Source: an uncultured Candidatus Saccharibacteria bacterium (GTDB lineage Bacteria; Patescibacteriota; Saccharimonadia; Saccharimonadales; Saccharimonadaceae). Taken from it: a DNA stretch of 31,598 nucleotides. Of the stretch, positions 17,909 through 26,341 are shown in pieces. Numbering within the stretch: position 1 is the stretch's first letter; every line of letters begins with the position of its first letter. Location of the stretch: assembly GCA_938042055.1 (NCBI GenBank), contig CALIRX010000038.1:1-31598 (forward strand), in the 5' to 3' direction. The notes beneath the pieces are model-generated. The model made no database searches. It had not been told where the DNA came from and saw only the letters and a list, made by a program, of their open reading frames with translations. The translations under genes were made by a program, and so were the position numbers.

Positions 17909-18931
17909 ATGGCAAGTAAAAACTACGTGGTTATCAATGGACGAGCTTACAATACTATTACCGGAATGGTAATGGATGATATTAAGATTGAAAAATCTGA
18001 AATAGAAAAAGAACAATCAATCAGTAAGCGTGGTACATCTGTATCAAATATTCACGCCGCACACGTTCAGAAATCCAGCACATTGAATCGTCGGCACGTT
18101 AAAATGCCACAGCGTACGCCATTGGCCGCCAAACCCCAGAAAACTCGCGTTGACGTGAAGCAACATGTCGCAGTGAAGAAGTTTTCTACGCCAATTGTCA
18201 GCAAGCCAGCTCCTCAGAAAATTGCTATTAACCGCCCAGCCGAAGCTCACCCCGTTACTCGTCGCGCTCAACAAAGACCTCTTAGCGTTAACACTAAATT
18301 GCGAAAAGAACGCCAGCCTCTGGCCATGAATAACAATCCACTTGTTACCGTCACTCCGCAAAAAATAGAAAAGCCTGTCGCAAAAACCGCTCATCAATTG
18401 AAAAATGAAGCGATCGAAAAAGCTTTGTCAAATGAAATTATTAGCAATAAAAAATCTCGCCGACGCCAGAAAAAAGGCGGCGCCTTGCGTTGGTTGAATA
18501 CGTTTTCTGTTGGCTTTGCAGTAATGCTACTTGGTGGCTATTTGACCTACTTAAGCATGCCAAATATCTCTATAAAAATGGCAGCCGTTCAGTCGGGAAT
18601 TGATGCCAAATATCCAGGCTACAAGCCAGACGGCTACGCATTAAACGGACCTATCAAATTCAAATCTGGCGAGGTTTCTATGAAATATGCCTACGCCGAC
18701 GGAAGCTCAGGGTACACCATAACCCAGCAAAAAAGCGGCTGGAATTCGTCGGCAGTGAAAGAATTTTTCTCTGAAAAACACAAGAATCCAAACACTACAA
18801 TGATCGACGGATTGACAATTTACAGTGGCGGGAAAGAAGCGGCTTGGGTAAACGGCGGAATCCTATATCAAATCAGCGGCGACGCAAACCTCTCAAGCAG
18901 TCAAATTGAAAAAATCGCCACTAGTCTGTAA
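17909..18931 (+). CDS. Single-span protein with basic disordered region and DUF4367-like ectodomain
   Basis: 340 residues. Residues about 25-185 are low-complexity and strongly basic (many Lys, Arg, Gln, Pro), expected in the cytosol. A membrane helix lies at about 197-217 (FSVGFAVMLLGGYLTYLSM). The exported C-terminal 120 residues contain the DUF4367-like pattern of YPGYKPDGY, a GYTITQQKSGW strand, an EAAWVNGGILYQISG hairpin and a final LSSSQIEKIATSL helix. The domain is of unknown function, often in envelope and sporulation-linked proteins. The basic tail could bind nucleic acid or another acidic polymer; that is inference only. Confidence 0.75.
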   Translation: MASKNYVVINGRAYNTITGMVMDDIKIEKSEIEKEQSISKRGTSVSNIHAAHVQKSSTLNRRHVKMPQRTPLAAKPQKTRVDVKQHVAVKKFSTPIVSKPAPQKIAINRPAEAHPVTRRAQQRPLSVNTKLRKERQPLAMNNNPLVTVTPQKIEKPVAKTAHQLKNEAIEKALSNEIISNKKSRRRQKKGGALRWLNTFSVGFAVMLLGGYLTYLSMPNISIKMAAVQSGIDAKYPGYKPDGYALNGPIKFKSGEVSMKYAYADGSSGYTITQQKSGWNSSAVKEFFSEKHKNPNTTMIDGLTIYSGGKEAAWVNGGILYQISGDANLSSSQIEKIATSL

Positions 18932-18945
18932 CTCATCAGATAACG

Positions 18946-18954
18946 TGCTATAAT
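18946..18954 (+). promoter_or_regulatory. Extended -10 promoter of gltX
   Basis: TGCTATAAT, six bases before the gltX ATG, so the mRNA should start at the ATG itself. Confidence 0.7.
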
Positions 18955-18960
18955 TTACTC

Positions 18961-20406
18961 ATGACTATTAGAACTCGTTTTGCGCCAAGTCCGACTGGCT
19001 ATATTCACTTAGGCAACGTTCGCACCGCGCTATACACATACCTTGTTGCCAGAGCGCATCAGGGAGATTTTATCTTACGCATTGAAGACACAGACCAAGC
19101 TCGGTTCGTTGAAGGCGCGGAAGAAATGATTTTGAAAACCTTAAATTGGCTAGGACTAAATTGGGATGAAGGGCCAACTCTCAACAATTCAAAAGAAGAG
19201 TCTGGCAATTTTGGTCCATATCACCAAACGGATCGCCGCGACATTTACATAAAGTGGGCAAAGAAAATGATTAGCGAAGGGCTAGCTTACGCCGATCCGT
19301 ACACGCCTGAAGAAGTGCAAGTTTTCCGCGACAAAGCCAAGGCTGAAAAACGAGCATTTTTATATCGCGACCATCGTCCAGAAAATCCGCCAGAGTGGCA
19401 ACTTGGAATGCCGCTGCGCTTCAAAGTTCCGGAAATTAAGCGATATTCTTGGAAAGACGCCGTTATGGGCGAATTGTCGGCTGGCCCAGAGGCTTTGGAC
19501 GATTTCATTCTGATCAAAGCGGATGGTCTGCCAACCTACAATTTTGCGCACATTATTGACGATTTCGAGATGCAAGTCACACACGTGATTCGAGGCTCGG
19601 AATATATTGCCAGTACGCCTAAATATCTATCGCTTTACGAAGCGCTTAAAATTACGCCACCGATTCTGGCGCACGTGCCACACATTATGGCGCCATCGGG
19701 AAATAAAAAACTTGGCAAGCGTGACGGCGCTAAAAGTGTAACTGAGTATCGATCAGAGGGAATTTTGCCAGAAGCGATGCTTAATTTCTTGGCGCAACTT
19801 GGCTGGAATGACGGCACGGAACAGGAAATTTTCAGTAAAGCTGAGCTGATTGAAAAGTTCTCACTTGACCGCGTTCAAAAATCTGGCGCACGCTTTGATG
19901 AACAGCGACTCATTTGGCTTAACGGTCAATGGATTCGCTCGCTTAGTTTGGACGATCTTTATTCTCGCTGTCAATCATTCTGGGGCGAAGAAGCCAAAAA
20001 CGCCGACGAATCTTATAAAAAGCGCGTTCTGGAATTAGCGCAAGATCGCTTGAAGACACTACAAGATTTACCAAAATTAACGAGCTATTTCTTCGTCGAG
20101 CCTGAAATTGACACGGAATTGATTGATGGAAATAAGCAACTTCGTAAATTGACCGACGACGAACGACGAGAGTTATTGTCAATTGCTCGCCAAGAATTCG
20201 AGAAAATTACAGATTGGACGCCAGAAACAATTCAGAATTGCCTTAATCAATTACTGGAAACGACGGGGCAGAAGCCGGGGATTTTGTTTAGCCTGGTGAG
20301 AATTGTGACAACGTGGGCGCCGTTTAGCCCGCAACTTAACGACACGCTGGCGCTAATTGGCAAGGAAAAAACTCTGCAAAGAATCGATAATTATCTACAA
20401 AAATAG
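18961..20406 (+). CDS. gltX: Glutamyl-tRNA synthetase
   Basis: Class I aminoacyl-tRNA synthetase charging tRNA-Glu, and possibly tRNA-Gln if the cell uses the transamidation route. 481 residues. It begins TIRTRFAPSPTGYIHLGNVR with the HIGH-type motif IHLG and has LRIEDTDQARF for glutamate/ATP binding. The second signature reads KKLGKRDGAKSV near residue 250, with Gly where KLSKR is more usual. The C-terminal helical anticodon-binding domain is complete. No ribosome site; leaderless. A tRNA-Glu(CTC) gene lies 8 kb downstream. Confidence 0.96.
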   Translation: MTIRTRFAPSPTGYIHLGNVRTALYTYLVARAHQGDFILRIEDTDQARFVEGAEEMILKTLNWLGLNWDEGPTLNNSKEESGNFGPYHQTDRRDIYIKWAKKMISEGLAYADPYTPEEVQVFRDKAKAEKRAFLYRDHRPENPPEWQLGMPLRFKVPEIKRYSWKDAVMGELSAGPEALDDFILIKADGLPTYNFAHIIDDFEMQVTHVIRGSEYIASTPKYLSLYEALKITPPILAHVPHIMAPSGNKKLGKRDGAKSVTEYRSEGILPEAMLNFLAQLGWNDGTEQEIFSKAELIEKFSLDRVQKSGARFDEQRLIWLNGQWIRSLSLDDLYSRCQSFWGEEAKNADESYKKRVLELAQDRLKTLQDLPKLTSYFFVEPEIDTELIDGNKQLRKLTDDERRELLSIARQEFEKITDWTPETIQNCLNQLLETTGQKPGILFSLVRIVTTWAPFSPQLNDTLALIGKEKTLQRIDNYLQK

Positions 20407-20425
20407 TTTATTCGTGCGCCGAAAA

Positions 20426-20434
20426 TGCTATACT
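20426..20434 (+). promoter_or_regulatory. Extended -10 promoter of the DUF3048-kinase-regulator operon
   Basis: TGCTATACT, ten bases before the ATG at 20445. Confidence 0.65.
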
Positions 20435-20444
20435 AAGCATAAGC

Positions 20445-21551
20445 ATGAATGTTGAAAAAATAGATAAATCAGGACAAAAAAAGAACGCTCGCTGGGAGTC
20501 GTTCAAAGAATGGGTAAAAAAGCACATTCTGGCAATTGTGCTCGTGGTGAGCGCGGCGGTTATTGCTGGAGTTTTCATAATTGCAATTCACTCCATAAAA
20601 TACGAGCAGACCGCTAGCGTGGAGCTGAAATTGCCAACTAAAAAACCCGCGCCGAAGAAGTTTTATTCGTCGCTAACTGGCGTGGAAATCGCGGACGAAG
20701 CCGCCACAAAGCTACCCGTAACTGGCGTGATGATCGAGAATAGTCCAGCCGCCAGACCGCAGTCAGGATTGAAAAAAGCTGGTGTGGTTTATGAAGCCGT
20801 GGCGGAGGGTGGAATTACTAGGTTTTTGGCTCTGTACCAGGGAGAAAAGCCGGCGCTAATCGGTCCAGTGCGAAGCTTAAGATTGTACTATTTGAGCTGG
20901 GCGGCGCCGTATCAGGCATCAATCGCACACGTTGGCGGAAGCCCCAACGCTTTATCTCAAGTCAGAAACGGCAATTATCGCGACATCGACCAGTTCTTTA
21001 ACGACGGATCATATTGGCGATCTCGCGACCGCTACGCGCCGCATAACGTCTATACTTCAGGGGAGAAGCTTGACCAATTGAACAGCGCAAAAGGCTATAA
21101 CAATTCCGAATTCACCAGCTTCGCGCGAGCAGACGGCAAGCCCGTCGAATCGCCAAACGCCACATCTGTAAGCATAAATCTCAGCGGCTCACTCTACAAC
21201 ACCTCATATGCTTACGACAAGGCGTCGAATTCTTACCTCAGGAGCATGGCTGGCGCGCCACATACCGATAGAGAGGACGGGCAAATCACACCGAATACCG
21301 TAGTAGCTATGGAGGTTGGTGTTGAGGCTAGGGCTCAAAATTACGATGGATACGAAGATGTCAAAACGACAGGATCCGGCAAGGCTTACATTTTCCAAAA
21401 CGGCACAGTCGCCACCGCCACTTGGTCAAAAGCGGACATAAATTCGCCGCTTAAATTGACAGACGAATCCGGAAAAGACATCGCCTTAAATCGCGGACAA
21501 ACATGGATTGCAGCCTTCACGCCAGGAAGGGGAAGTGTTTCATGGCAATAG
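20445..21551 (+). CDS. DUF3048 (YerB-like) membrane-anchored protein
   Basis: 368 residues. A basic, Lys-rich start, then a membrane helix at about 29-50 (ILAIVLVVSAAVIAGVFIIA), then a large outside domain. Landmarks of the DUF3048/YerB family: PVTGVMIENSPAARPQSGL, VVYEAVAEGGITRFLALY, IGPVRSLRLYYLSWA and a C-terminal GQTWIAAFTP. YerB-type proteins are surface proteins of unknown biochemical role. It overlaps the start of the following histidine kinase by ten bases, so the pair is translationally coupled. A role in supplying or modulating the kinase's signal is plausible but inferred. Confidence 0.85.
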   Translation: MNVEKIDKSGQKKNARWESFKEWVKKHILAIVLVVSAAVIAGVFIIAIHSIKYEQTASVELKLPTKKPAPKKFYSSLTGVEIADEAATKLPVTGVMIENSPAARPQSGLKKAGVVYEAVAEGGITRFLALYQGEKPALIGPVRSLRLYYLSWAAPYQASIAHVGGSPNALSQVRNGNYRDIDQFFNDGSYWRSRDRYAPHNVYTSGEKLDQLNSAKGYNNSEFTSFARADGKPVESPNATSVSINLSGSLYNTSYAYDKASNSYLRSMAGAPHTDREDGQITPNTVVAMEVGVEARAQNYDGYEDVKTTGSGKAYIFQNGTVATATWSKADINSPLKLTDESGKDIALNRGQTWIAAFTPGRGSVSWQ

Positions 21552-23068
21552 ATCCGGCATCTAAAACCCTGCGCGAGTACAAACAATATTATTACCGAAA
21601 AGTCATATTAGTCCTACTATCAGCGAGTGCCTGCATCATATTAGGACTGGGAATCGCACTCCACTTCACGGCAATTTCCATATCCCAGCTAAATTTTTGG
21701 ATTATCATTTTAATTACCGCTATTTTGCAAATCCTATTTTCAATTTCTATCGTTAAAATCATCGCTGCGCCGCTTAATAAAATTCTGGCGGCACTTTCTC
21801 ATAAAATTGGCGAACTAACCACTGACACTCCGCCAAACCCCAACGACAAACGCTACGAAAAAACTGGATTTAAGACGGCGCTTCAGGCAATTTATGGTGA
21901 TTATCAGCCAGAGCAAAAACCAACTAGTGACAACGACAAGCCAAAAATCCCGCTCACTCAAGCCCTGAATCAAGCCAGTACTGGCGTCGTGATTCTTAAC
22001 TCCAATCAGAAAATTATCTTCGCCAATTCCGCCGCCCCGATTTCCAGGAACGCAAAAGGCGAGGATTTTCTGGCGCTCGATTTTCTAAATGAACCGAGCA
22101 TTTCCGATTGGCTTCACGAAATCTCCAATGAGAAAATTAAGGCAGAACATCGCTGGCAACGCATTAGCACCAACCCTGACGTCATCCAAAAAACGCGGAT
22201 TTTTGACATCATCGTGTCGTTTGAGAAAGGCGCCGCCGCCGAAACCGTCATTTTTCTCATCGACAAGTCTAAAGGATATTTGCCAGAAGAAGAAGACCTC
22301 AATTTCATCTCATTTGCCGCCCACGAACTTCGCGGACCGATTACAGTTATTCGTGGATATCTGGATATTATCAACGAAGAGTTTGCTGGACGCCTGCAGG
22401 GCGATGAAAGGCAACTTCTTGATAGGTTGGTCGTTTCGTCCAATCGCTTGTCTAGCTACATCGACAATATTCTTAACGTCGCTAGATATGATAGGCACCA
22501 CTTGAAGGTTTATCTGTTGGAAGACACTGTCGCTAATATTTACGCCTCGATTGCTGATGATATGCAGCTTCGCGCCTCGACTCAACACAGAATGCTCAGC
22601 GTCAATATTCCAGACGACCTCCCAACCGTAGCCGCTGACCACGGAAGCATCGGGGAAGTGATTGGTAATCTAATTGACAATGCCATCAAATACAGTTTTG
22701 AGGGCGGGTCAGTTACGGTTTCCGCAGAGCAAAAAGGTGACTTCGTGGAAGTGTCTGTCGCTGATAATGGAATTGGCATGCCGGCGAACGTCGTGGACAA
22801 TTTGTTCCACAAGTTCTATCGATCACACAGATCACGCGAAGCCGTGGCTGGGACAGGAATTGGACTTTACATCTGCAAAGCTTTTGTCGAATCCCACGGT
22901 GGTTCGATAATCGCTCGATCCCGCGAAAACGAAGGCTCGGTCTTCTCGTTCACTTTGCCAATTTATGCTACAGTTAAAGACAAATTGCTAGAAGACGGGC
23001 AGCTGAATAATCAATTGATACGAAAGGGCGGCGGCTGGATAAAAAATCACGCCATGTATAAGGGCTAG
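21542..23068 (+). CDS. Membrane sensor histidine kinase
   Basis: About 508 residues. Two closely spaced membrane helices (about 20-42 and 50-74) leave almost no outside loop. A PAS-like domain starts at TGVVILNSNQKIIFANSAA. HisKA follows with phospho-acceptor H261 in SFAAHELRGPI. The ATPase domain has NLIDNAIKYS (N box), VADNGIGMP (G1) and GTGIGLYICKAFVESHGGS (G2). The start at 21542 is chosen because GAAGGGGAAG lies just upstream; a longer frame opens at 21503 deep inside the previous gene. The response regulator starts eight bases after the stop. Confidence 0.92.
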   Translation: MAIDPASKTLREYKQYYYRKVILVLLSASACIILGLGIALHFTAISISQLNFWIIILITAILQILFSISIVKIIAAPLNKILAALSHKIGELTTDTPPNPNDKRYEKTGFKTALQAIYGDYQPEQKPTSDNDKPKIPLTQALNQASTGVVILNSNQKIIFANSAAPISRNAKGEDFLALDFLNEPSISDWLHEISNEKIKAEHRWQRISTNPDVIQKTRIFDIIVSFEKGAAAETVIFLIDKSKGYLPEEEDLNFISFAAHELRGPITVIRGYLDIINEEFAGRLQGDERQLLDRLVVSSNRLSSYIDNILNVARYDRHHLKVYLLEDTVANIYASIADDMQLRASTQHRMLSVNIPDDLPTVAADHGSIGEVIGNLIDNAIKYSFEGGSVTVSAEQKGDFVEVSVADNGIGMPANVVDNLFHKFYRSHRSREAVAGTGIGLYICKAFVESHGGSIIARSRENEGSVFSFTLPIYATVKDKLLEDGQLNNQLIRKGGGWIKNHAMYKG

Positions 23069-23076
23069 GAGGAATT

Positions 23077-23457
23077 ATGATAAAGACAATTTTATGCGTG
23101 GAAGATGACCGTTTTATTGGCGAAATGTATGTCAGGAGTCTGCAAAAAGCGGGGTATGACGTGACGTGGGTGGTCGACGGAAATGACGGGCTAGTGGCGG
23201 CGCGCAACCAGAATTTTGACTTGATAATCTTAGATTTGATGCTACCAGAGCAACGCGGCGACCAGATTTTAGACGCGCTGAGAAACAACAATGTCGATTT
23301 GGTTCCGAATAGTAAGATTTTAATTATGACCAATTTTGAGCAGGACGAGGCTTCGCGCAAATCCGTTATGAGTCGCGTCGATGGATATCTAATTAAAGCC
23401 GACATTACGCCGCGGAATTTGATAGAAGTTGTTAAGCAGATGAGTAGCGACGACTAA
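23077..23457 (+). CDS. Single-domain response regulator (CheY-like)
   Basis: 126 residues, only a receiver domain and no output domain. Acidic pocket E9/D10/D11, phospho-acceptor D53 in LIILDLMLPE, a switch Thr in ILIMTNFEQ and the conserved Lys in GYLIKADI. GGAGG is five bases before the ATG. Partner of the upstream kinase by operon position. With no DNA-binding domain it must act through protein contacts or in a relay. Confidence 0.93.
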   Translation: MIKTILCVEDDRFIGEMYVRSLQKAGYDVTWVVDGNDGLVAARNQNFDLIILDLMLPEQRGDQILDALRNNNVDLVPNSKILIMTNFEQDEASRKSVMSRVDGYLIKADITPRNLIEVVKQMSSDD

Positions 23458-23500
23458 AAATATTATGATTAGTAGGAACAATCTTGTAGGAGATCCTTCT

Positions 23501-23605
23501 ATGAGAGCAACGATCGGCATCGGACACGAGGTTAGTGGCATCAGAGCTCAGATAGTAGCTTATTTAAGCAAACTGAGAGGCTATTACGTTAGAGAGGGTC
23601 TATGA
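23501..23605 (+). CDS. 34-codon mini-ORF coupled to the nucleotidyltransferase
   Basis: Encodes 34 residues beginning MRATIGIGHEVSGIRAQIV and ending YYVREGL. AGGAG lies eight bases before the ATG, and its TGA overlaps the next gene's ATG (ATGA). A TATTAT at 23461-23466 could be the -10. This is either a real small protein, a leader peptide controlling the next gene, or a remnant. No family recognised. Good ribosome site and exact coupling argue for translation. Confidence 0.5.
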   Translation: MRATIGIGHEVSGIRAQIVAYLSKLRGYYVREGL

Positions 23606-24336
23606 GAGATAGCCATACATCTTTAGATGAAGTTATAAAAGCGCTTACCGACAACCCCCACATTTCCGAACTGCATCTTTTTGGCTCACGAGCAACAGAA
23701 AAGAGCGATGAACTTTCTGACATTGACTTAACCGCTACCTCGCCGCACCCAGCCGCCGCCGAAGCCTACGCTCGTAAAAGTTTGGCGGATAAATTTGGCT
23801 TGAGCGCGGTCTACACGATCAAGAATGATGAACATGAAATTGCCCGAACTTTTTGTCTGAGCGGTATGAGCCCGTTTCATAAAATTGACATTGGGTTTTC
23901 GCTACCTAGTGAGGTCAAGTTTTTTCCAAACTCTAGACTCATTTTAAAAAACAACAAACCACAGAAGCCTAGCATTGAATTCAAAAAATGGACAGAACCA
24001 CGCGCCGAGCACGATTATTTCGACGTGATGATGGGCTCGTTGCGCTACATCAAGCACCGCCGTCGCGGCGAAAATTGGCAGGCGTACAAATGCTACCGCG
24101 GCTTTATTGAGCAGCTGGCGAATGCACACGCGGCGAGTAACTCACTGCACAGTATATATAAAGAGCTAGACATACAAGGCAATGATGAAATTCTAAAGCT
24201 ATTTTTTGCGGGCAACATCCACGAAAAAGAGCGAAAATACTACGAATTTATCAAAAACCGCGCCGAAAACGAGCAGCTTTTGCCGGGGTTTAGCAGGGAC
24301 TTACAGGAAATTTGGGAAAATTATCTAGATGGCTGA
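23602..24336 (+). CDS. Nucleotidyltransferase-fold protein
   Basis: 244 residues. The pol-beta-type motif is complete: LFGSRATEKSDELSDIDL, with G28-S29, then D40-x-D42, and a third carboxylate in HKIDIGF. A helical C-terminal half follows (about 130-244). This plan matches aminoglycoside nucleotidyltransferases and MNT-type (HEPN-partner) enzymes that transfer an NMP group to a small molecule or protein. The substrate is unknown, and no HEPN partner with an RxxxxH motif is adjacent. It overlaps the next frame's upstream ATG by eight bases. Confidence 0.8.
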   Translation: MRDSHTSLDEVIKALTDNPHISELHLFGSRATEKSDELSDIDLTATSPHPAAAEAYARKSLADKFGLSAVYTIKNDEHEIARTFCLSGMSPFHKIDIGFSLPSEVKFFPNSRLILKNNKPQKPSIEFKKWTEPRAEHDYFDVMMGSLRYIKHRRRGENWQAYKCYRGFIEQLANAHAASNSLHSIYKELDIQGNDEILKLFFAGNIHEKERKYYEFIKNRAENEQLLPGFSRDLQEIWENYLDG

Positions 24337-24484
24337 AATCAATAAAAAAGCACTTAATTGGCCTATAGTAGACTATGTTGATGGCAGAAAAGTGTTTAAT
24401 GATTGTAGCGGCGACACGAACACACTAAACAAAGGACTTAGCGTTAATAGTCAAATCAGTAAAAAGTATGGAGGCAAACGTATA

Positions 24485-24976
24485 ATGAAAGCAATTTTCA
24501 AAAAGACTAAAGATCATAAAAAACATTTTACCGCAACAGGATATACTGTTAATAAAAACCGTACCAAAATGCTACTTATCCATCATAAAGGCTTAAATAA
24601 GTGGCTGCCCCCTGGTGGTCATATTGAAGACAACGAAGTTCCGCATGAGGCAGCTATACGCGAAGTTTACGAGGAAACTGGCGTAATGGCCATACCGATA
24701 AAAGATGATGAAAACGATCTAGCCCTAAAAGGTATAAAAGAGGCGCAAATTCCACGACCGTACGCTTTGATGTATCAAATTATACCAAAAAGCAAGAAAG
24801 ATGTTGAACATATTCATCTTGATATGGTATTTGCTCTTGAGGCTGATGATTCTGACAAGATTACCGCACAGTATAAGGAAGTTCACGATGTTAGATGGGT
24901 GACAAGGAAGAATTTAATAGATGAATATGACACATTTGACTCAGTAAGGAGTTTTGCTAGAAGCATGCTCAAGTGA
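24485..24976 (+). CDS. NUDIX hydrolase 1
   Basis: 163 residues from the ATG at 24485, which has GGAGG ten bases upstream and gives the family's usual lead-in (MKAIFKKTKDHKKHFTATGY). The NUDIX box is complete: GGHIED, then E, then REVYEETG. The likely role is cleaving a nucleoside diphosphate linked to another group; the substrate is not deducible. The frame is open back to an ATG at 24329 (52 more residues, overlapping the nucleotidyltransferase). I treat that extension as doubtful because it matches no NUDIX feature. Confidence 0.82.
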   Translation: MKAIFKKTKDHKKHFTATGYTVNKNRTKMLLIHHKGLNKWLPPGGHIEDNEVPHEAAIREVYEETGVMAIPIKDDENDLALKGIKEAQIPRPYALMYQIIPKSKKDVEHIHLDMVFALEADDSDKITAQYKEVHDVRWVTRKNLIDEYDTFDSVRSFARSMLK

Positions 24977-25009
24977 TAAGTCCATATACACATTCACTTC
25001 ATGTACCGC

Positions 25010-25210
25010 CCAATTATACAGCTCGTACAAACCTATCAAGGTCGTATTCGCCCATGAAAATCAACGTAGAATAATAAAAAGTGTCCTTCTATGGACTTCC
25101 ACGGTGTCTCATATGCAGCGCCCACCATCTTTAACGATGAACTACTTCAAATATCACCAAGAAATGACACTTACAAAAATATGCCTTATGGTAAACGGCG
25201 GAATCGTCGG
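25010..25210 (+). pseudogene. Possible remnant of a STAS-like (DUF4325-type) gene
   Basis: One frame reads ENQRRIIKSVLL up to about 25090. The next frame continues DFHGVSYAAPTIFNDELLQI from 25094. Joined, this gives VLLDFHGV...FNDELL, the pattern of STAS-like DUF4325 proteins. A frameshift near 25090 and stops on both sides indicate a broken gene. Family call is weak. Confidence 0.3.
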
Positions 25211-25212
25211 AT

Positions 25213-25238
25213 AAAAAAGCGCCGGACGATGCCGGCGC
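25213..25238 (-). terminator. Rho-independent terminator, minus strand
   Basis: GCGCCGG and CCGGCGC form a perfect seven-pair GC stem with a six-base loop, followed on the minus strand by six T's. Confidence 0.75.
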
Positions 25239-25251
25239 ATTCTAGTCGATT

Positions 25252-25274
25252 AAAGTGCTCGGTGAGCACTTTTT
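25252..25274 (+). terminator. Rho-independent terminator, plus strand
   Basis: AAAGTGCTC and GAGCACTTT pair over nine bases around GGT and run into a five-T stretch. It would end transcripts from NUDIX 1. Confidence 0.7.
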
Positions 25275-25486
25275 GAATCACCCCCGGAAGAAAGCGGTGC
25301 AGTACAGAATAGCACTTAGTCTCAACCCCAAGAGAAAGAATAATTGCAATCGTCCATTTGCGAAACAGTAGGCTTGTCATGAAATCGCGCGAATCGGCGT
25401 ACTGATTTTTGGATACAGTAGTTTTTGTCAGGGTTACCTCCCATTGATGTAAATGTATATTTGGCGCAGAATGGCTGATATAAAAT

Positions 25487-25511
25487 ATCTCTGGAGATGC
25501 CCTCCAGAGAT
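25487..25511. repeat. Perfect 10-bp inverted repeat
   Basis: ATCTCTGGAG, five bases, CTCCAGAGAT. It lies between the HxlR-like remnant and NUDIX 2 and has no good T-run in the plus direction. It could be an operator for the remnant regulator or an RNA hairpin. The stretch 25512-25653 holds nothing else I can identify. Confidence 0.6.
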
Positions 25512-25653
25512 GTGTATTAATAATGACCTCTAGGTAAATAGAGCAGATTTTTGGTCAAATGTCAAAATATTGCCCGAATAAACGCCTAAGTATAAGTTAT
25601 TAAAAGTACCTCGTGAAATTTATGCTGTGTTTAAGAAAACACTAACAATCCTA

Positions 25654-25662
25654 TGCTATACT
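25654..25662 (+). promoter_or_regulatory. Extended -10 promoter of NUDIX 2
   Basis: TGCTATACT, nine bases before the ATG at 25672. Confidence 0.65.
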
Positions 25663-25671
25663 TAGATACAC

Positions 25672-26103
25672 ATGGCTTCAAAAAATATTATTCACCATTA
25701 TAGTTCGGGAGGAGTTATCGTTAAAAATAATGAGGTTCTTATAATCGAATCACTACAGCCAGCCAAGGAATATTCTTTCCCTAAAGGCTCTATAGAACCC
25801 GGAGAACATAGCCGTGACACTGCAGTGCGAGAGGTACTCGAGGAAACTGGATACCACGCAACGATCCTAGGATTTATTGATACTCTAATATATGAATTCT
25901 CAACAGGTGATGGCCACGTAGTAAAAGAGGTTTCATACTATGCTATGTCTATTAATAGTTCAGTACCTCGACAAGAACAACAGCTTCAGCCAGGAGAAAA
26001 TATACGCCCCTTGTGGGTCAGCTTACCAAAAGCTTTTCAACTCCTCACCCACAAAAACACGAGACAACTTCTTGCCATGGCAATTAAAATGTATCATCAC
26101 TAA
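25672..26103 (+). CDS. NUDIX hydrolase 2 (MutT/Ap4A-like)
   Basis: 143 residues. The NUDIX box is complete: PKGSIEPGEHSRDTAVRE, then VLEETG. The preceding YSFPKG segment is typical of diadenosine-polyphosphate and MutT-type enzymes that clean up or recycle nucleotides. The SSGGVIVKN start and EVSYYAM strand complete the fold. Monocistronic, leaderless. The 238 bases after it (26104-26341) show only the promoter of the next gene. Confidence 0.88.
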   Translation: MASKNIIHHYSSGGVIVKNNEVLIIESLQPAKEYSFPKGSIEPGEHSRDTAVREVLEETGYHATILGFIDTLIYEFSTGDGHVVKEVSYYAMSINSSVPRQEQQLQPGENIRPLWVSLPKAFQLLTHKNTRQLLAMAIKMYHH

Positions 26104-26305
26104 AGCAACTCATGGTCGCCTCCCGTTTTGGAGTTTACTTTATATTTAGCAGTCAAGAACTCTTCAAGCAAATATCCCCAGAGACACCATCCGAAGATAT
26201 AGCGCAAAGCTCTCTTTTATTAAAAATAATAACTGCGTAGCTACATTGTGTCAAATAGCGCAATTTATAACCTACTCACCCTGAAGGCTACCCTTGCGCA
26301 TCCTT

Positions 26306-26334
26306 TTGACCGCACGCCACAATTAAAGTAAAAT
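26306..26334 (+). promoter_or_regulatory. Promoter of NUDIX 3
   Basis: TTGACC at 26306-26311, a 17-base spacer, TAAAAT at 26329-26334, seven bases before the ATG at 26342. Confidence 0.65.
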
Positions 26335-26341
26335 TTATAGT

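Larger units (their letters stand above)
25186..25444 (-). pseudogene. Truncated HxlR-type winged-helix regulator remnant
   Basis: The minus frame from 25380 reads FRKWTIAIILSLG, then HRFLPGVIQKVLTEHFNRLE and CAGIVRRF. This closely follows the HxlR pattern of KWT..IL..L, LP.I..KVLTE.L..LE..G(I/L)V.R. The conserved N-terminal Cys segment (NYCIQKSV) is in a different frame starting at the ATG at 25444, which overlaps a GGAGG. The C-terminal half of the domain is missing. Two terminator-like hairpins lie within this stretch. Best read as a frameshifted, truncated regulator. Confidence 0.45.

Noticed and set aside
24329..24484. 52-residue N-terminal extension of NUDIX 1
   Set aside because: It overlaps the previous gene, matches nothing in NUDIX proteins, and the ATG at 24485 has GGAGG. 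Kept only as an alternative.
25186..25380. Intact 64-residue minus-strand gene
   Set aside because: Only the middle of an HxlR domain is present, its N-terminal Cys motif is in another frame, and terminators lie within it, so it is called a remnant.
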